Under the pieces are notes generated by a model. That model was not told where the DNA came from. It did no database searches and saw only the letters and a program-made list of their open reading frames with translations. A stretch of 64,000 nt of DNA. It comes from Prochlorococcus marinus str. AS9601 (lineage in GTDB: Bacteria > Cyanobacteriota > Cyanobacteriia > PCC-6307 > Cyanobiaceae). Location of the stretch: the NCBI RefSeq assembly GCF_000015645.1, contig NC_008816.1, forward strand, positions 434,001-498,000, given 5' to 3'. The stretch's first letter is position 1; each line of letters starts with the position of its first letter. Both the position numbers and the translations under genes were made by a program. Below are positions 19,714 to 28,287 of the stretch, piece after piece.

Positions 19714-19974
19714 TTATTTGCTTAATTTAGGATTTGTTGGATCTGGTAATAAGAAAGGAGGGGCATCATTTAAAGATGATTCACCATAAGTTTCATATTC
19801 TCTATATCCACCCATTTTCCCATTTGTTTTCATTAAAGCGCTTACGAAGGCAAGTAGTAAGAAAACAGTAGGAGCTCCAATTATTAATGCAGCACCAAAT
19901 AGATACCCAACAATAAATTCTGGAAAACTATGATTTCCTAAAAATTCATGAGTGCCTAAAAGAAAATCAAACAT
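19714..19974 (-). CDS. small membrane protein, unrecognised
   Basis: 86 residues. A short N-terminal segment (MFDFLLGTHEFLGNHSFPEF) is followed by one long hydrophobic helix at about 21-50 and a soluble tail with GGYREYETYGESSLNDAPP and LPDPTNPKLSK. I do not recognise a named family; tight packing and the even design make it a credible conserved cyanobacterial gene. It is transcribed toward tatC with an 80-base gap, and lies 29 bases below the NFACT gene. Confidence 0.68.
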   Translation of the reverse strand: MFDFLLGTHEFLGNHSFPEFIVGYLFGAALIIGAPTVFLLLAFVSALMKTNGKMGGYREYETYGESSLNDAPPFLLPDPTNPKLSK

Positions 19975-20003
19975 TTAGATTTAAAAATTTTTTTTATTAT
20001 AAA

Positions 20004-21704
20004 CTAAATTACTGTTTTAAGATTTTTTTTAATGTAATCTTCTCCTCTTGTAGGATTTCCCCAAATAATTTCTCCATTTTTAAAGGAAACGCATCCAGGT
20101 CCTCCGTTTTTGATTTTTTGTAAATCTTTAATCTTTACTAAATTAATTGGAACTTTAATGTTTCTTTTTGCCTTACTAAATAGAGCAGCTAAATCTGCAG
20201 CTATTTGAAGATCTTGTTCAGATGCTACTTGAGATGAAGACTTCAAAACTACATGACTGCCTGGTGATTCCTGTGCATGAAACCATAAATCGCCTTTTTT
20301 TGAGAATTTAAAGCTTATTAAATCATTTTGCCTCATATTTCGCCCTACCTGAAGCTTTAATCCTGTGGGAGTGTTAATTTGAATTGGTGAAGACTCTATC
20401 TCATATGTCCTTTTCTGATCTTCTCTTTGCTTCTTAATATTGATATTAAACTCGTTACAAATTTCTTCCATAATTTCTTCTAATAGTTTTATTCTCATAG
20501 AAAGTTTTTCATGATTTAAAGAATTTAAATTTTCTAGAAGCGTAGTGAATTCGTCTAATCTCTCTATGTTTGTTTTGTAAATATTTAATCTTTCTTTTAC
20601 TAATTCTCTAGATCTCTTAAGTTTTTTTGATTTTTTATATAGTTTTTGCCCCTTTATAATGTCTTGTTTTTTAATTTCATGTGAAGCAAATATATTATCA
20701 GCTTTTTCTTTATATGTCTCGTAGTTTTCTGATTTTGACAGAAGATCATATTGAATATTTAAATTCTTTTTCTCAGTAATGGTCTGTTTAAAAATTATCC
20801 CTTCAATTTTCTTTTCCAATAATTCAAGTTTTTTTTGTTTCAGATGAAAATCATAATAATTCTCTAAGCTTGTGCATAAATCTATTTTATTTTCGGAATT
20901 AATTTCCTTATTAAAAAACCAAACGCAATAAAAATCTTTGTTGAATGTAGAAAAATTAAAGTTATTGTTTTTAAACCTGTTTATCCAAATCTTCCAATTT
21001 TTAAATATCTCCATTAAGTCTGAGTTGCTAATGAAATCAATATTTTTTCCCATTATTTCTGAATTAACAGTTGCGCTAATAACCTCTAATTGTTTTGTGA
21101 GGATAGGGCTTACTCCTTGATATGTATTTATTAAACAGTATTTCAAAGACTCAGGTACTATTGAAATTGAGTCTTTCCATGATTGAAAAGACTCATCTTC
21201 TCTAGGTTGTTTTTTAAGATTGACTGGAGGGCCAGAATAAATTGATCCTGTTGAAATTGTTCTAAAACTAGATTGACTTGATTTGATTTGTTTACCAACG
21301 GCAATTATTTTATGTTTATTATCTAAATAAAAAATATTACTATGTTTTCCCATTAATTCAAAAATTAAATACTTATTAATTTCATCTCCAGGTTTTTTCG
21401 CAAAACTAAATTTTATAACTCTCTCGAAATCATCTTGATCAATCGAAACTAAAGCCATATACTTTAATCCGTATCTTATTTGTTTAGAAAGTGTGCTTTC
21501 TCTCCCAATCTTTTCTGGCTTATTTATTTTTAGTATTCTTGGAGAGTCCCCATTCCATGAAACTTCTAACCATGTTTGAGAATCAACTCCTCTGAAACAT
21601 AATTGAATTGTACTATGCTCTGGTTGTTGGGCAGTCTCAAACTTTGTAGGTAAGATGTTCTGTGTCAAATAATGCAAGACAGATCTAATAGATGTAATAT
21701 CCAT
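20004..21704 (-). CDS. rqcH: NFACT family protein (RqcH/FbpA-like)
   Basis: Bacterial relative of Rqc2/NEMF, which binds stalled 50S-peptidyl-tRNA and adds alanine tails. Order: NFACT-N domain with ELMGKHSNIFYLDN, a long Lys/Glu-rich coiled coil in the middle, then the NFACT-R (DUF814) domain with KGDLWFHAQESPGSHVV and a C-terminal NPTRGEDYIKK. I use the second ATG (21704, 566 residues) because MDITSIRSVLHYL aligns with the family N-terminus; the ATG at 21728 adds eight residues. The position of the conserved Asp-Arg pair reads Glu-Arg here (FERVI). Confidence 0.87.
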   Translation of the reverse strand: MDITSIRSVLHYLTQNILPTKFETAQQPEHSTIQLCFRGVDSQTWLEVSWNGDSPRILKINKPEKIGRESTLSKQIRYGLKYMALVSIDQDDFERVIKFSFAKKPGDEINKYLIFELMGKHSNIFYLDNKHKIIAVGKQIKSSQSSFRTISTGSIYSGPPVNLKKQPREDESFQSWKDSISIVPESLKYCLINTYQGVSPILTKQLEVISATVNSEIMGKNIDFISNSDLMEIFKNWKIWINRFKNNNFNFSTFNKDFYCVWFFNKEINSENKIDLCTSLENYYDFHLKQKKLELLEKKIEGIIFKQTITEKKNLNIQYDLLSKSENYETYKEKADNIFASHEIKKQDIIKGQKLYKKSKKLKRSRELVKERLNIYKTNIERLDEFTTLLENLNSLNHEKLSMRIKLLEEIMEEICNEFNINIKKQREDQKRTYEIESSPIQINTPTGLKLQVGRNMRQNDLISFKFSKKGDLWFHAQESPGSHVVLKSSSQVASEQDLQIAADLAALFSKAKRNIKVPINLVKIKDLQKIKNGGPGCVSFKNGEIIWGNPTRGEDYIKKNLKTVI

Positions 21705-21777
21705 TATCTGTGGAACACCTTTTTGCATTATTACTTTTTAATTCGCAAGAAGTTTATTTTACTGTAAAAAATTTAAT

Positions 21778-22332
21778 ATGAAAGATCAAAAAAAACTTAT
21801 TATCCTTACTGGACCCAGCGGGGTAGGTAAAGGAACAGTTGTCAAAAAAATATTATGTAAAGAAAAAAATTTTTGGCTTTCAATATCTGCAACTACTAGA
21901 GAACCTAGAGAGGGAGAGAAGGACGGAGAAAATTATTATTTCTTAAACCAAGAAAAGTTTAAAGAAATGATTGAACAAAATCTTTTCCTTGAATGGGCTC
22001 AATTTGCTGGAAACTACTATGGAACGCCTTTGTCTTCTGTTAATGAGAAAATAAAAAAGGGATTTACCGTACTACTTGAAATTGAAGTAGAGGGTGCAAG
22101 GCAAATAAAAAATAAGTTTCCTAATTCACAGTCAATATTTTTACTTCCTCCGGATAAAGAAGAGTTAGAGAGAAGAATAAGAAATAGAGGTACCGAAAAA
22201 GAAGAGGCAATTAAAAAAAGACTCTCAAGGGCTAATTATGAGATTTCAGTATCAAATGAATTTGATTTTGCATTAACAAATCACGATGTTGATGAAACAG
22301 CAAAAAAAATAATCAAGTTAATAAAAACTTGA
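21778..22332 (+). CDS. gmk: guanylate kinase
   Basis: Phosphorylates GMP to GDP in purine nucleotide supply. Seen: P-loop GPSGVGKGTV at about 12-21, the GMP-binding segment ATTREPREGEKDGENYYF and the lid region with RRIRNRGTEKEEAIKKRL. The 184-residue length is standard. It diverges from the NFACT gene over 49 bases and converges on psaJ; its stop lies inside a strong hairpin terminator at 22308-22337. Confidence 0.96.
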   Translation: MKDQKKLIILTGPSGVGKGTVVKKILCKEKNFWLSISATTREPREGEKDGENYYFLNQEKFKEMIEQNLFLEWAQFAGNYYGTPLSSVNEKIKKGFTVLLEIEVEGARQIKNKFPNSQSIFLLPPDKEELERRIRNRGTEKEEAIKKRLSRANYEISVSNEFDFALTNHDVDETAKKIIKLIKT

Positions 22333-22337
22333 TTATT
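22308..22337. terminator. bidirectional hairpin terminator between gmk and psaJ
   Basis: A perfect 12-bp inverted repeat (AATAATCAAGTT / AACTTGATTATT) with a 6-base loop spans the gmk stop codon. A T-rich tract follows on the plus strand and an A run (22302-22309) precedes it, giving a T run on the minus strand. It can therefore end both gmk and the psaF-psaJ transcript. Confidence 0.72.
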
Positions 22338-22346
22338 TTCTATTTA

Positions 22347-22481
22347 TCAACTCATTGGATGGAATAATAAATCTGGGAAAAACCTATTAAATTCAATAAT
22401 TATTCCAGCTGTAAGGCTTAGCCAAATTGCTGCTACCACTGGAGCAGATCTGACAAATTTTGTGTTTAGAATTTTGAACAT
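22347..22481 (-). CDS. psaJ: photosystem I subunit IX (PsaJ)
   Basis: A 44-residue single-helix subunit at the edge of photosystem I next to PsaF. ATG at 22481, TGA at 22347-22349. The product begins [20 protein letters not shown], has the helix [18 protein letters not shown] and ends [11 protein letters not shown], all typical of PsaJ. It follows psaF by 28 bases in the standard psaF-psaJ order. Confidence 0.95.
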   Translation of the reverse strand: MFKILNTKFVRSAPVVAAIWLSLTAGIIIEFNRFFPDLLFHPMS

Positions 22482-22509
22482 TTGTTTTATGAAAGTTTTT
22501 TAAGGATGT

Positions 22510-23064
22510 TTAGCGAGGACCATTAAGTGTAATATTGTTATCTTTCTCTCTTAAATCTCCATTTCTACCTTGTTTATTAGCAAGAAGCGGCCATTGGGCT
22601 CCTTTTACAAGACATTTTCTGGCTAAGTCTAGGTCAATAATGATCTCAAGATCTGCTGGATTCTTAGTCTTTTTTGATTCAATGAGATACTCTCTTCCTG
22701 ACCAACCTATAATTCCAGCAATGTAAATGAACAATACTCCGGGAATAAGTAAATCTCCTTCATGACCTCTATTTAGAAGGGCCCCCCATGGCTCAAGAGG
22801 AGGTCCAATTATTAAATGAGGAAGACCATCATCTCCGCATGATGCTTTTCCATATCTTTCAAATCTTGCTATGTCTTTTTGAGTTGTTGCAGAATTTGCT
22901 CTCTCAATGAATTTAGGATTTTCAGAGCATTTTGTGAGGGCTGAAGCGGTATATTCTGTGCTAGCTCTATCTGCGTTTAAGGCAGGCCCATTTGCAGCTA
23001 GAGCAATTGGAGTAATTCCGAGGAACAGAAAAACTGAGGTTATGATTGAAAAAAAGAATTTCAT
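22510..23064 (-). CDS. psaF: photosystem I subunit III (PsaF)
   Basis: Lumen-exposed photosystem I subunit, involved in docking of plastocyanin/cytochrome c6 in some lineages. From the ATG at 23064 the product has 184 residues: signal peptide to about residue 23 (IALA/ANG), lumenal domain with the Cys pair in LTKCSENPKF and KASCGDDGLPHLI, a membrane helix (FIYIAGIIGWSGREYL) and the C-terminal segment DLARKCLVKGAQWPLLA. A TTG three codons upstream (23073) is less likely. Confidence 0.96.
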   Translation of the reverse strand: MKFFFSIITSVFLFLGITPIALAANGPALNADRASTEYTASALTKCSENPKFIERANSATTQKDIARFERYGKASCGDDGLPHLIIGPPLEPWGALLNRGHEGDLLIPGVLFIYIAGIIGWSGREYLIESKKTKNPADLEIIIDLDLARKCLVKGAQWPLLANKQGRNGDLREKDNNITLNGPR

Positions 23065-23138
23065 AAGTTGCAATCTTTAATTCCTTATGGTGTGTTAAGT
23101 AAGAAATTAATATTAAAATAGAACAAGTTGAATCAAAA

Positions 23139-24209
23139 ATGCATAAAGTTTTAGCTATTGAAACAAGTTGTGATGAGACATCTGTCTCAATAGTTTCTAA
23201 TATTGGCGATACTTTCAGAATACATTCAAATATAATTGCCTCTCAAATTGAAGATCATTCAAAATGGGGAGGAGTTGTGCCTGAACTTGCAGCTAGAAAG
23301 CATTTAGAATTATTACCTTTTGTTTTAGATAAGGCTCTAGAAGAAGCAAAAATTAAAATTGAGGAAGTCGATTATATTGCTTCAACTGTAGCTCCTGGAT
23401 TAGTTGGTTGTTTACGAGTTGGCTCTATAACTGCAAGATCACTTTGCATGTTACATTCAAAACCATTTTTGGGAATTCATCATTTGGAGGGGCATTTATC
23501 TTCAATTCTATTTTCAGAAAACTATCCAAAGAAATCTTTTCTGACATTACTTGTTAGTGGCGGGCATACTGAATTGATAAAGGTAGATGATAGTAGGGGG
23601 ATGCAAAGACTTGGGAAAAGTTTTGATGATGCTGCTGGAGAAGCCTTTGATAAAGTTGGCAGACTATTAGGTCTTAGTTATCCAGGAGGACCGGCAATTG
23701 AAAAGATTGCTAAAAATGGGGACCCAATGAAATTTAATTTACCAAAATGTAAGATCTCTGATAAAAAAGGTGGATTTCTTAAATATGATTTCTCTTTTAG
23801 TGGTTTAAAAACTGCCGTATTAAGATTAGTTGAGAGAATAAACTTGACTGGGAAGACCGTTCCAATTCCAGATATTGCTGCAAGTTTTGAGAGAGTAGTG
23901 GCAGAGGTCTTGGTAGATAGAACAATAAAATGCGCACAAGATCATAGCTTGGATACTGTAGTTGTGGTTGGGGGAGTGGCTGCTAACAATACATTAAGAA
24001 AAATGATGATTAGTGAAGCTAGTAAAAAATCTATTAAAGTTCATTTAGCCCCTCTTGATCTTTGTACAGATAATGCGGCAATGATTGGAGCAGCGGCGTT
24101 GTTCAGAATCAAATTTAAGGATCATTTTAGTTCTCTTAAATTAGGTGTCGCAGGAAGACTATCAATTGAACAAGCAGATAACCTTTATGAAGAAACCCCT
24201 CCTTTCTAA
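23139..24209 (+). CDS. tsaD: tRNA N6-adenosine threonylcarbamoyltransferase
   Basis: Catalytic ASKHA-fold subunit that transfers the threonylcarbamoyl group to A37 of ANN-decoding tRNAs. Seen: start motif LAIETSCDETSVSIV, metal ligands H115 and H119 in HLEGH, LVSGGHTEL and the C-terminal APLDLCTDNAAMIGAAA. The 356-residue length is standard. It diverges from psaF over 74 bases, and an hli gene begins 5 bases after its stop. Confidence 0.96.
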   Translation: MHKVLAIETSCDETSVSIVSNIGDTFRIHSNIIASQIEDHSKWGGVVPELAARKHLELLPFVLDKALEEAKIKIEEVDYIASTVAPGLVGCLRVGSITARSLCMLHSKPFLGIHHLEGHLSSILFSENYPKKSFLTLLVSGGHTELIKVDDSRGMQRLGKSFDDAAGEAFDKVGRLLGLSYPGGPAIEKIAKNGDPMKFNLPKCKISDKKGGFLKYDFSFSGLKTAVLRLVERINLTGKTVPIPDIAASFERVVAEVLVDRTIKCAQDHSLDTVVVVGGVAANNTLRKMMISEASKKSIKVHLAPLDLCTDNAAMIGAAALFRIKFKDHFSSLKLGVAGRLSIEQADNLYEETPPF

Positions 24210-24214
24210 TTTTA

Positions 24215-24391
24215 ATGAACAAACAACCTAAAATCGAGATTAATGAGACAAAAAACTTCGTTGATAAAAAGGAATTGAATTTGTGGAAAAGAGGTTTTAC
24301 CCCTCAAGCTGAAATATGGAATGGCAGGATGGCAACTGTTGGTATAGGAATTATTTTTATAATTATTGCTTTAATAAGCAAGTTTTCTTAA
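24215..24391 (+). CDS. hli: high light-inducible protein (one-helix LHC-like)
   Basis: A 58-residue member of the chlorophyll-binding HLIP family, which protects photosystems under excess light. Seen: a hydrophilic N-terminal half, the motif FTPQAEIWNGRMATVGIG (the E-x-x-N-G-R-x-A core with chlorophyll-ligand Glu/Asn and the ion-pair Arg) and one C-terminal helix (IGIIFIIIALISKF). The start is 5 bases after the tsaD stop, so basal expression probably comes through tsaD transcription. Confidence 0.93.
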   Translation: MNKQPKIEINETKNFVDKKELNLWKRGFTPQAEIWNGRMATVGIGIIFIIIALISKFS

Positions 24392-24414
24392 TAGAAAAAA
24401 TTAATTTTCTTAAA

Positions 24415-24444
24415 AGTATTTTTGAAAGAATTTTTTAAAATACT
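24415..24444 (+). terminator. possible hairpin downstream of hli
   Basis: Inverted repeat AGTATTTT (24415-24422) / AAAATACT (24437-24444) with a 14-base loop, 24 bases after the hli stop. It is A/T-only apart from the G-C pairs near the base and has only a weak T tract, so a terminator role is tentative. The remaining 107 bases to the next gene hold nothing recognisable. Confidence 0.35.
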
Positions 24445-24551
24445 CTTGTTCAGCCGATGCATTAAATTAAAAAGTATTGTTTTTATTGGACTAGAGATAA
24501 GATTATTGATTTAATCAAAATAATGAATGTTTTTATTATTTATAATTTTAT

Positions 24552-25757
24552 ATGACGCCTGAAAGGCTTGGATTACTTTGGGGGATAACTGTATTTGCAG
24601 GCGCTTGCGCTCGATTATTTTCTTCTTTTACAGGATTCCCAAGTGTTGTTATTTTATTGCTTTCTGGATTATTAATTGGAAGATCAGGACTGGGACTTGT
24701 TGAGCCTTTAGATCTCGGGCAAGGGCTTGAAACTATTGTGGGGCTTTTGGTCTGTTTGGTTCTTTTTGAAGGGGGATTAAATTTAAAACTTCCTGAGGGG
24801 AATATAAGAAATACTGTTTTAAAAATTTCATTGGTAAGACTTTTTATTTCATTATCAGCTGGAATTTTCATTGCTCATTGGCTGGCTGGCCTCTCATGGC
24901 AAGTCGCAGGAATATATAGTGCCATAGTTCTAGCTACTGGACCAACAGTTGTCTCTCCATTAGTGGAACAAATAAAATTAGCTTCCCCACTCTCGGAAGT
25001 TTTAAAAGCTGAGGGGTTGCTGCTTGAACCAATTGGTGCAGTACTAGCATTACTGCTTTTAGAATTGACTTTAGGGGATCTTCGTGGGATTAACGATGTA
25101 TTTATAGCATTAATGCAAAGATTAGGAGGAGGAGTTTTAATCGGATTAAATGCAGGATGGTTATTATCAGAAATTTTAAAAAAAATAAAAAATGAAGCCT
25201 CATTTGGTATAGAGCTTCAAGTTACCCTTGGATTTATTTTTCTTGTGTATGGAATTTGTGAATATTTTTTACCAGAATCAGGCTTGCCGGCTTCAGTCGC
25301 GTCAGGTTTTATTGTAGGCAAAAGAGAAGTTATAGATAAGGAGAGATTGGATAATCTAATAGGTGAATTAGCTCAATTAGCAATAACAGTTCTTTTCCCT
25401 CTTTTGGCTGCTGACGTTTCTTGGGGTGAATTAAGTCCGCTAGGGTGGGGAGGGTTTGTTTGCGTTTTTATGTTGATGGTAATTGTTCGCCCTATCTCTA
25501 TCTGGATAGCAACAATGGGGAGAGACTTGAACTTAAAAGAAAAAATATTTTTAGCCTGGTTAGCCCCAAGAGGTATTGTTACTGCAGCTGTAGCTTCTCT
25601 TTTTTCTATCAGATTAGAGCAGGCTGGTATCCTTGGGGCTGGCCGTCTTCAAGGTTTAGTTTTTCTTACTATTTTGATGACGGTAGGAATACAAGGACTT
25701 TCAGCTAAACCTTTGGTGAATAGACTTAAATTAGGCCAAAAAAATAATTTTGATTGA
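24552..25757 (+). CDS. Na+/H+ antiporter, CPA1/NhaP family
   Basis: Membrane cation/proton exchanger for sodium and pH balance. Seen: about twelve hydrophobic segments in 401 residues, the FEGGLNLKL segment, ATGPTVVSPLVEQ, and EGLLLEPIGAVLALLLLE, which correspond to the CPA1 core where paired acidic residues bind the ion; the WLAPRGIVTAAVASLFS segment is also typical. There is no C-terminal TrkA regulatory domain. It converges with gltX, whose stop abuts. Confidence 0.9.
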   Translation: MTPERLGLLWGITVFAGACARLFSSFTGFPSVVILLLSGLLIGRSGLGLVEPLDLGQGLETIVGLLVCLVLFEGGLNLKLPEGNIRNTVLKISLVRLFISLSAGIFIAHWLAGLSWQVAGIYSAIVLATGPTVVSPLVEQIKLASPLSEVLKAEGLLLEPIGAVLALLLLELTLGDLRGINDVFIALMQRLGGGVLIGLNAGWLLSEILKKIKNEASFGIELQVTLGFIFLVYGICEYFLPESGLPASVASGFIVGKREVIDKERLDNLIGELAQLAITVLFPLLAADVSWGELSPLGWGGFVCVFMLMVIVRPISIWIATMGRDLNLKEKIFLAWLAPRGIVTAAVASLFSIRLEQAGILGAGRLQGLVFLTILMTVGIQGLSAKPLVNRLKLGQKNNFD

Positions 25758-27188
25758 TTAAAGACATCTTTCAATTCGAGTTCTATCAGTTTTACTCTCT
25801 GCGAAAAGCTCCCAACTTTGAATTAAATCTGGCCCAATGAGAGATCCAAAAAAGGCTACTCTTAATGATTTCATTAATATCCCTTTTTTAATATTATGCT
25901 TTTTTGAGATTTCGTTTATTATTTCTTTGGCTTTCTCTTTATTTAGTTTTATAGTATTTTTCTCAATTAAATAATTTAAGATTAGTTTTAAAGATAATTT
26001 GCTTTCCCGATTTTCCAGAAAATCTTGACCTTCTTTTTGAATTGTAGGTATTAAGAAAAATGGTTTAGATTGATCAATTGAATCTTTTAAAAGAGTCATA
26101 GAGTCTCTAATCAAAATTGCTAACTTATTAGCCCATTCTTGAGATGGCGGTTCCCAACCATTTTCATCCCAGTAAGTTCTCATGATCTCAACTAACTTTA
26201 TTGATTCCATATTTTTTATGTATTGAGAATTAATCCAGTTGAGTTTTTCCCAACTAAATTTGGCTCCAGCTTTATTTATTTCTGATAAGTCAAAAATTTC
26301 AGATATCTCTTCAAGTGAAAGTATTTCTCTGTCGGCAGTTTTTGGAGACCAACCTAAAAATGCCATATAGTTCGATAGGGCCTCAGGTAAATATCCCATT
26401 TCTCTAAATTCATCGATTGAAGTAACGCAATCTCTCTTCGATAATTTTTTCCCTTCGCTATTTAGTATTAAGGGTGTATGCGAAAAAGTTGGCAAATTAA
26501 AATTTAATGCGTTATAAATCAATATTTGTTTTGCAGTGTTCGAGATATGGTCTTCACCCCTTACGACGTGAGTAATATTCATGAAATTATCATCAACTAC
26601 AACTGCAAGATTATACAAAGGATCGCCAATCTCATATCCCTTGGCCCTTCTTGATAAAACTAAATCACCGCCCAAATCCTTCCCCTGCCATTTGATTTCG
26701 CCTCTTATCTGATCTATCCATTTAATAACAATTTTTTCATCAATCTTGAATCTTATTACTGAAGTCCGCCCTTGGGATATGAATGTTTCTATTTCTTCTT
26801 TTGAAAGACTTCTGTGTCTATTATCATGCTTTGGAGGTAATCCTTTCTTTTTTTGTTCTTCTCTTAATTCAGATATTTCATCTTCTGATGTAAAGCACCT
26901 ATATGCAGCTCCACATTCTAATAGTTTTTTGATATGACTTTTGTGAATCGAAATTCTGTCACTTTGCTTTATAGGTTCTTCATCCCATTTAAGTCCAAGC
27001 CATTTCAAGCCCTGTAATATATTTTTTGTATATTCAGATTTAGATCGAAGAAAATCTGTATCTTCTATTCTGATAAGAAATTTTCCACCTATTTTTTGTG
27101 CATACAACCAATTGAATAGTGCTGTTCGCGCTGTCCCAATATGAAATAAACCCGTTGGACTCGGGGCTAGTCTTAAACGTTTTTCCAA
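25758..27188 (-). CDS. gltX: glutamate--tRNA ligase
   Basis: Charges tRNA-Glu; in phototrophs Glu-tRNA also feeds 5-aminolevulinate and so chlorophyll and heme synthesis. Seen: class I signature region SPTGLFHIGTARTALFNWL (HIGH-like HIGT) and the KMSKS-like GKKLSKRDC, with a C-terminal helical anticodon-binding domain; 476 residues is standard. A tRNA-Asp gene ends 17 bases upstream on the same strand, so the two may share a transcript. Confidence 0.96.
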   Translation of the reverse strand: MEKRLRLAPSPTGLFHIGTARTALFNWLYAQKIGGKFLIRIEDTDFLRSKSEYTKNILQGLKWLGLKWDEEPIKQSDRISIHKSHIKKLLECGAAYRCFTSEDEISELREEQKKKGLPPKHDNRHRSLSKEEIETFISQGRTSVIRFKIDEKIVIKWIDQIRGEIKWQGKDLGGDLVLSRRAKGYEIGDPLYNLAVVVDDNFMNITHVVRGEDHISNTAKQILIYNALNFNLPTFSHTPLILNSEGKKLSKRDCVTSIDEFREMGYLPEALSNYMAFLGWSPKTADREILSLEEISEIFDLSEINKAGAKFSWEKLNWINSQYIKNMESIKLVEIMRTYWDENGWEPPSQEWANKLAILIRDSMTLLKDSIDQSKPFFLIPTIQKEGQDFLENRESKLSLKLILNYLIEKNTIKLNKEKAKEIINEISKKHNIKKGILMKSLRVAFFGSLIGPDLIQSWELFAESKTDRTRIERCL

Positions 27189-27205
27189 ATTTCTTTTAGA
27201 AAAAA

Positions 27206-27279
27206 CGGGACCGACGGGATTCGAACCCGCAACTTCCGCCGTGACAGGGCGGTGCTCTAACCAGTTGAACTACGGTCCC
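27206..27279 (-). tRNA. tRNA-Asp (GTC)
   Basis: 74 bases fold as a full cloverleaf on the minus strand: acceptor GGGACCG/CGGTCCC, D arm in GTTCAACTGGTTAGAGC, anticodon stem CCGCC/GGCGG with loop CTGTCAC (anticodon GTC), T arm GCGGG-TTCGAAT-CCCGT and discriminator G. CCA is not encoded. A T run follows on the minus strand, before gltX. Confidence 0.97.
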
Positions 27280-27287
27280 AGAGTTTT

Positions 27288-27307
27288 GTTCTAAATTTAT
27301 TTAGAAC
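27288..27307. repeat. perfect 9-bp inverted repeat upstream of tRNA-Asp
   Basis: GTTCTAAAT-TT-ATTTAGAAC lies 8 bases before the 5' end of tRNA-Asp. It could be an operator near the tRNA promoter or a weak terminator for the gene at 27429-27623; no T run follows on either strand. The remaining intergenic bases to 27428 show nothing else. Confidence 0.4.
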
Positions 27308-27428
27308 TTCATTCTTAAAATTATCAGATCATAATACTTAATTTATGGGGTTGTAATAAAAAAAATTTATTAATTTGAGGATTTACAGAAATAATTAGTT
27401 TTTTAACTGCCTTAGTGTATGTAACTAT

Positions 27429-27623
27429 TTATTTTTGAGGTCTAAAACCAGCAGGTTCTATCAACCTAACTTGATTGCCTCTAGCAGTAAATTCTCTGCC
27501 TTGGTCACTTTGTACGACAACTCTCCCACCAGATTTAACTCTGATGACTCTTGCACGAACCCATCCTAAAGCTGCTGATTCGAGGACTTTTACTACGTCC
27601 CCAGGTTGAAGATCTAACTCCAT
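27429..27623 (-). CDS. small basic protein, SH3-like, unrecognised
   Basis: 64 residues without a membrane segment. The pattern LQPGDVVKVLESAALGWVRARVIRVKSGGRVVVQ looks like a small beta-barrel of the SH3 type (inference from alternating hydrophobic strands and Gly turns), ending in NQVRLIEPAGFRP. I believe it is conserved among cyanobacteria but cannot name a function. It lies between tRNA-Trp (35 bases upstream) and tRNA-Asp on the same strand. Confidence 0.75.
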   Translation of the reverse strand: MELDLQPGDVVKVLESAALGWVRARVIRVKSGGRVVVQSDQGREFTARGNQVRLIEPAGFRPQK

Positions 27624-27658
27624 CTTATGAAAAAATAATTTACATAATGTTGATCAAA

Positions 27659-27731
27659 CGCGTCGTGGAGGACTTGAACCCCCGACATCAGGTTTTGGAG
27701 ACCTGCGTTCTACCAACTGAACTAACGACGC
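27659..27731 (-). tRNA. tRNA-Trp (CCA)
   Basis: 73 bases fold as a cloverleaf on the minus strand: acceptor GCGTCGT/ACGACGC, D arm in GTTCAGTTGGTAGAAC, anticodon stem CAGGT/ACCTG with loop CTCCAAA (anticodon CCA), T arm GGGGG-TTCAAGT-CCTCC with one G-U pair, and discriminator G. The trailing CCA is not encoded. It is followed by the 64-residue gene on the same strand. Confidence 0.96.
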
Positions 27732-27784
27732 ATTTAAATGATTATAAGCGCCTTTGTGACCAATAGGTTGATTAATTTACAACT

Positions 27785-28264
27785 TTATCGATCAAAGCGT
27801 TGTTTAACGCGAGTAGCTTTTCCTACTCTATCTCTCAGATAGAATAACTTAGCTCTTCTTACTTTACCTCTACGTTCAACTTTTAGAGAGGCAACCTGTG
27901 GACTATGTAGCATAAATACTCTTTCAACGCCTATACCCTGAAAAATTCTTCTAACTGTAATAGTCTGGTTAATTCCTCCATGTCTTTTTGCTATGACAAC
28001 GCCTTCATAAGGTTGGACTCTTTCTTTATTACCTTCTGTAATTTTCACTCCAACTTTAACAGTGTCACCAACATAAATTTCTGGTAATTCTTTTTTTAAT
28101 TGTTCGTTCTCAAATTCCCTAATAAGATTGGATGCGCTTAAGGTTTGCTTAGTCTCAGAAACCGTATTTTTTTCTTTTTGTTCAACTGCTACATCAACTG
28201 ATGCCTCAGCTTTAATACCGGTTTCTAAATCCTTCTCTTGTTTCTCTTTGGCCATTTTGGTCAT
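27785..28264 (-). CDS. rplS: 50S ribosomal protein L19 with N-terminal extension
   Basis: Large-subunit protein at the 30S-50S interface. The L19 domain starts near residue 43 ([18 protein letters not shown]) and shows [28 protein letters not shown]-like [16 protein letters not shown], and the C-terminal [20 protein letters not shown]. The total of 159 residues exceeds the common 115-120; the extra about 42 residues are charged and low-complexity (Lys, Glu, Thr, Val). A start at Met4 (28255) is also possible. Confidence 0.95.
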   Translation of the reverse strand: MTKMAKEKQEKDLETGIKAEASVDVAVEQKEKNTVSETKQTLSASNLIREFENEQLKKELPEIYVGDTVKVGVKITEGNKERVQPYEGVVIAKRHGGINQTITVRRIFQGIGVERVFMLHSPQVASLKVERRGKVRRAKLFYLRDRVGKATRVKQRFDR

Positions 28265-28287
28265 TATTATCCTACAAGTTCTATATC

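Noticed and set aside
27551-27766. 71-codon plus-strand ORF
   Set aside because: It runs through the complement of tRNA-Trp and the start of the SH3-like gene, so it is a chance open frame.
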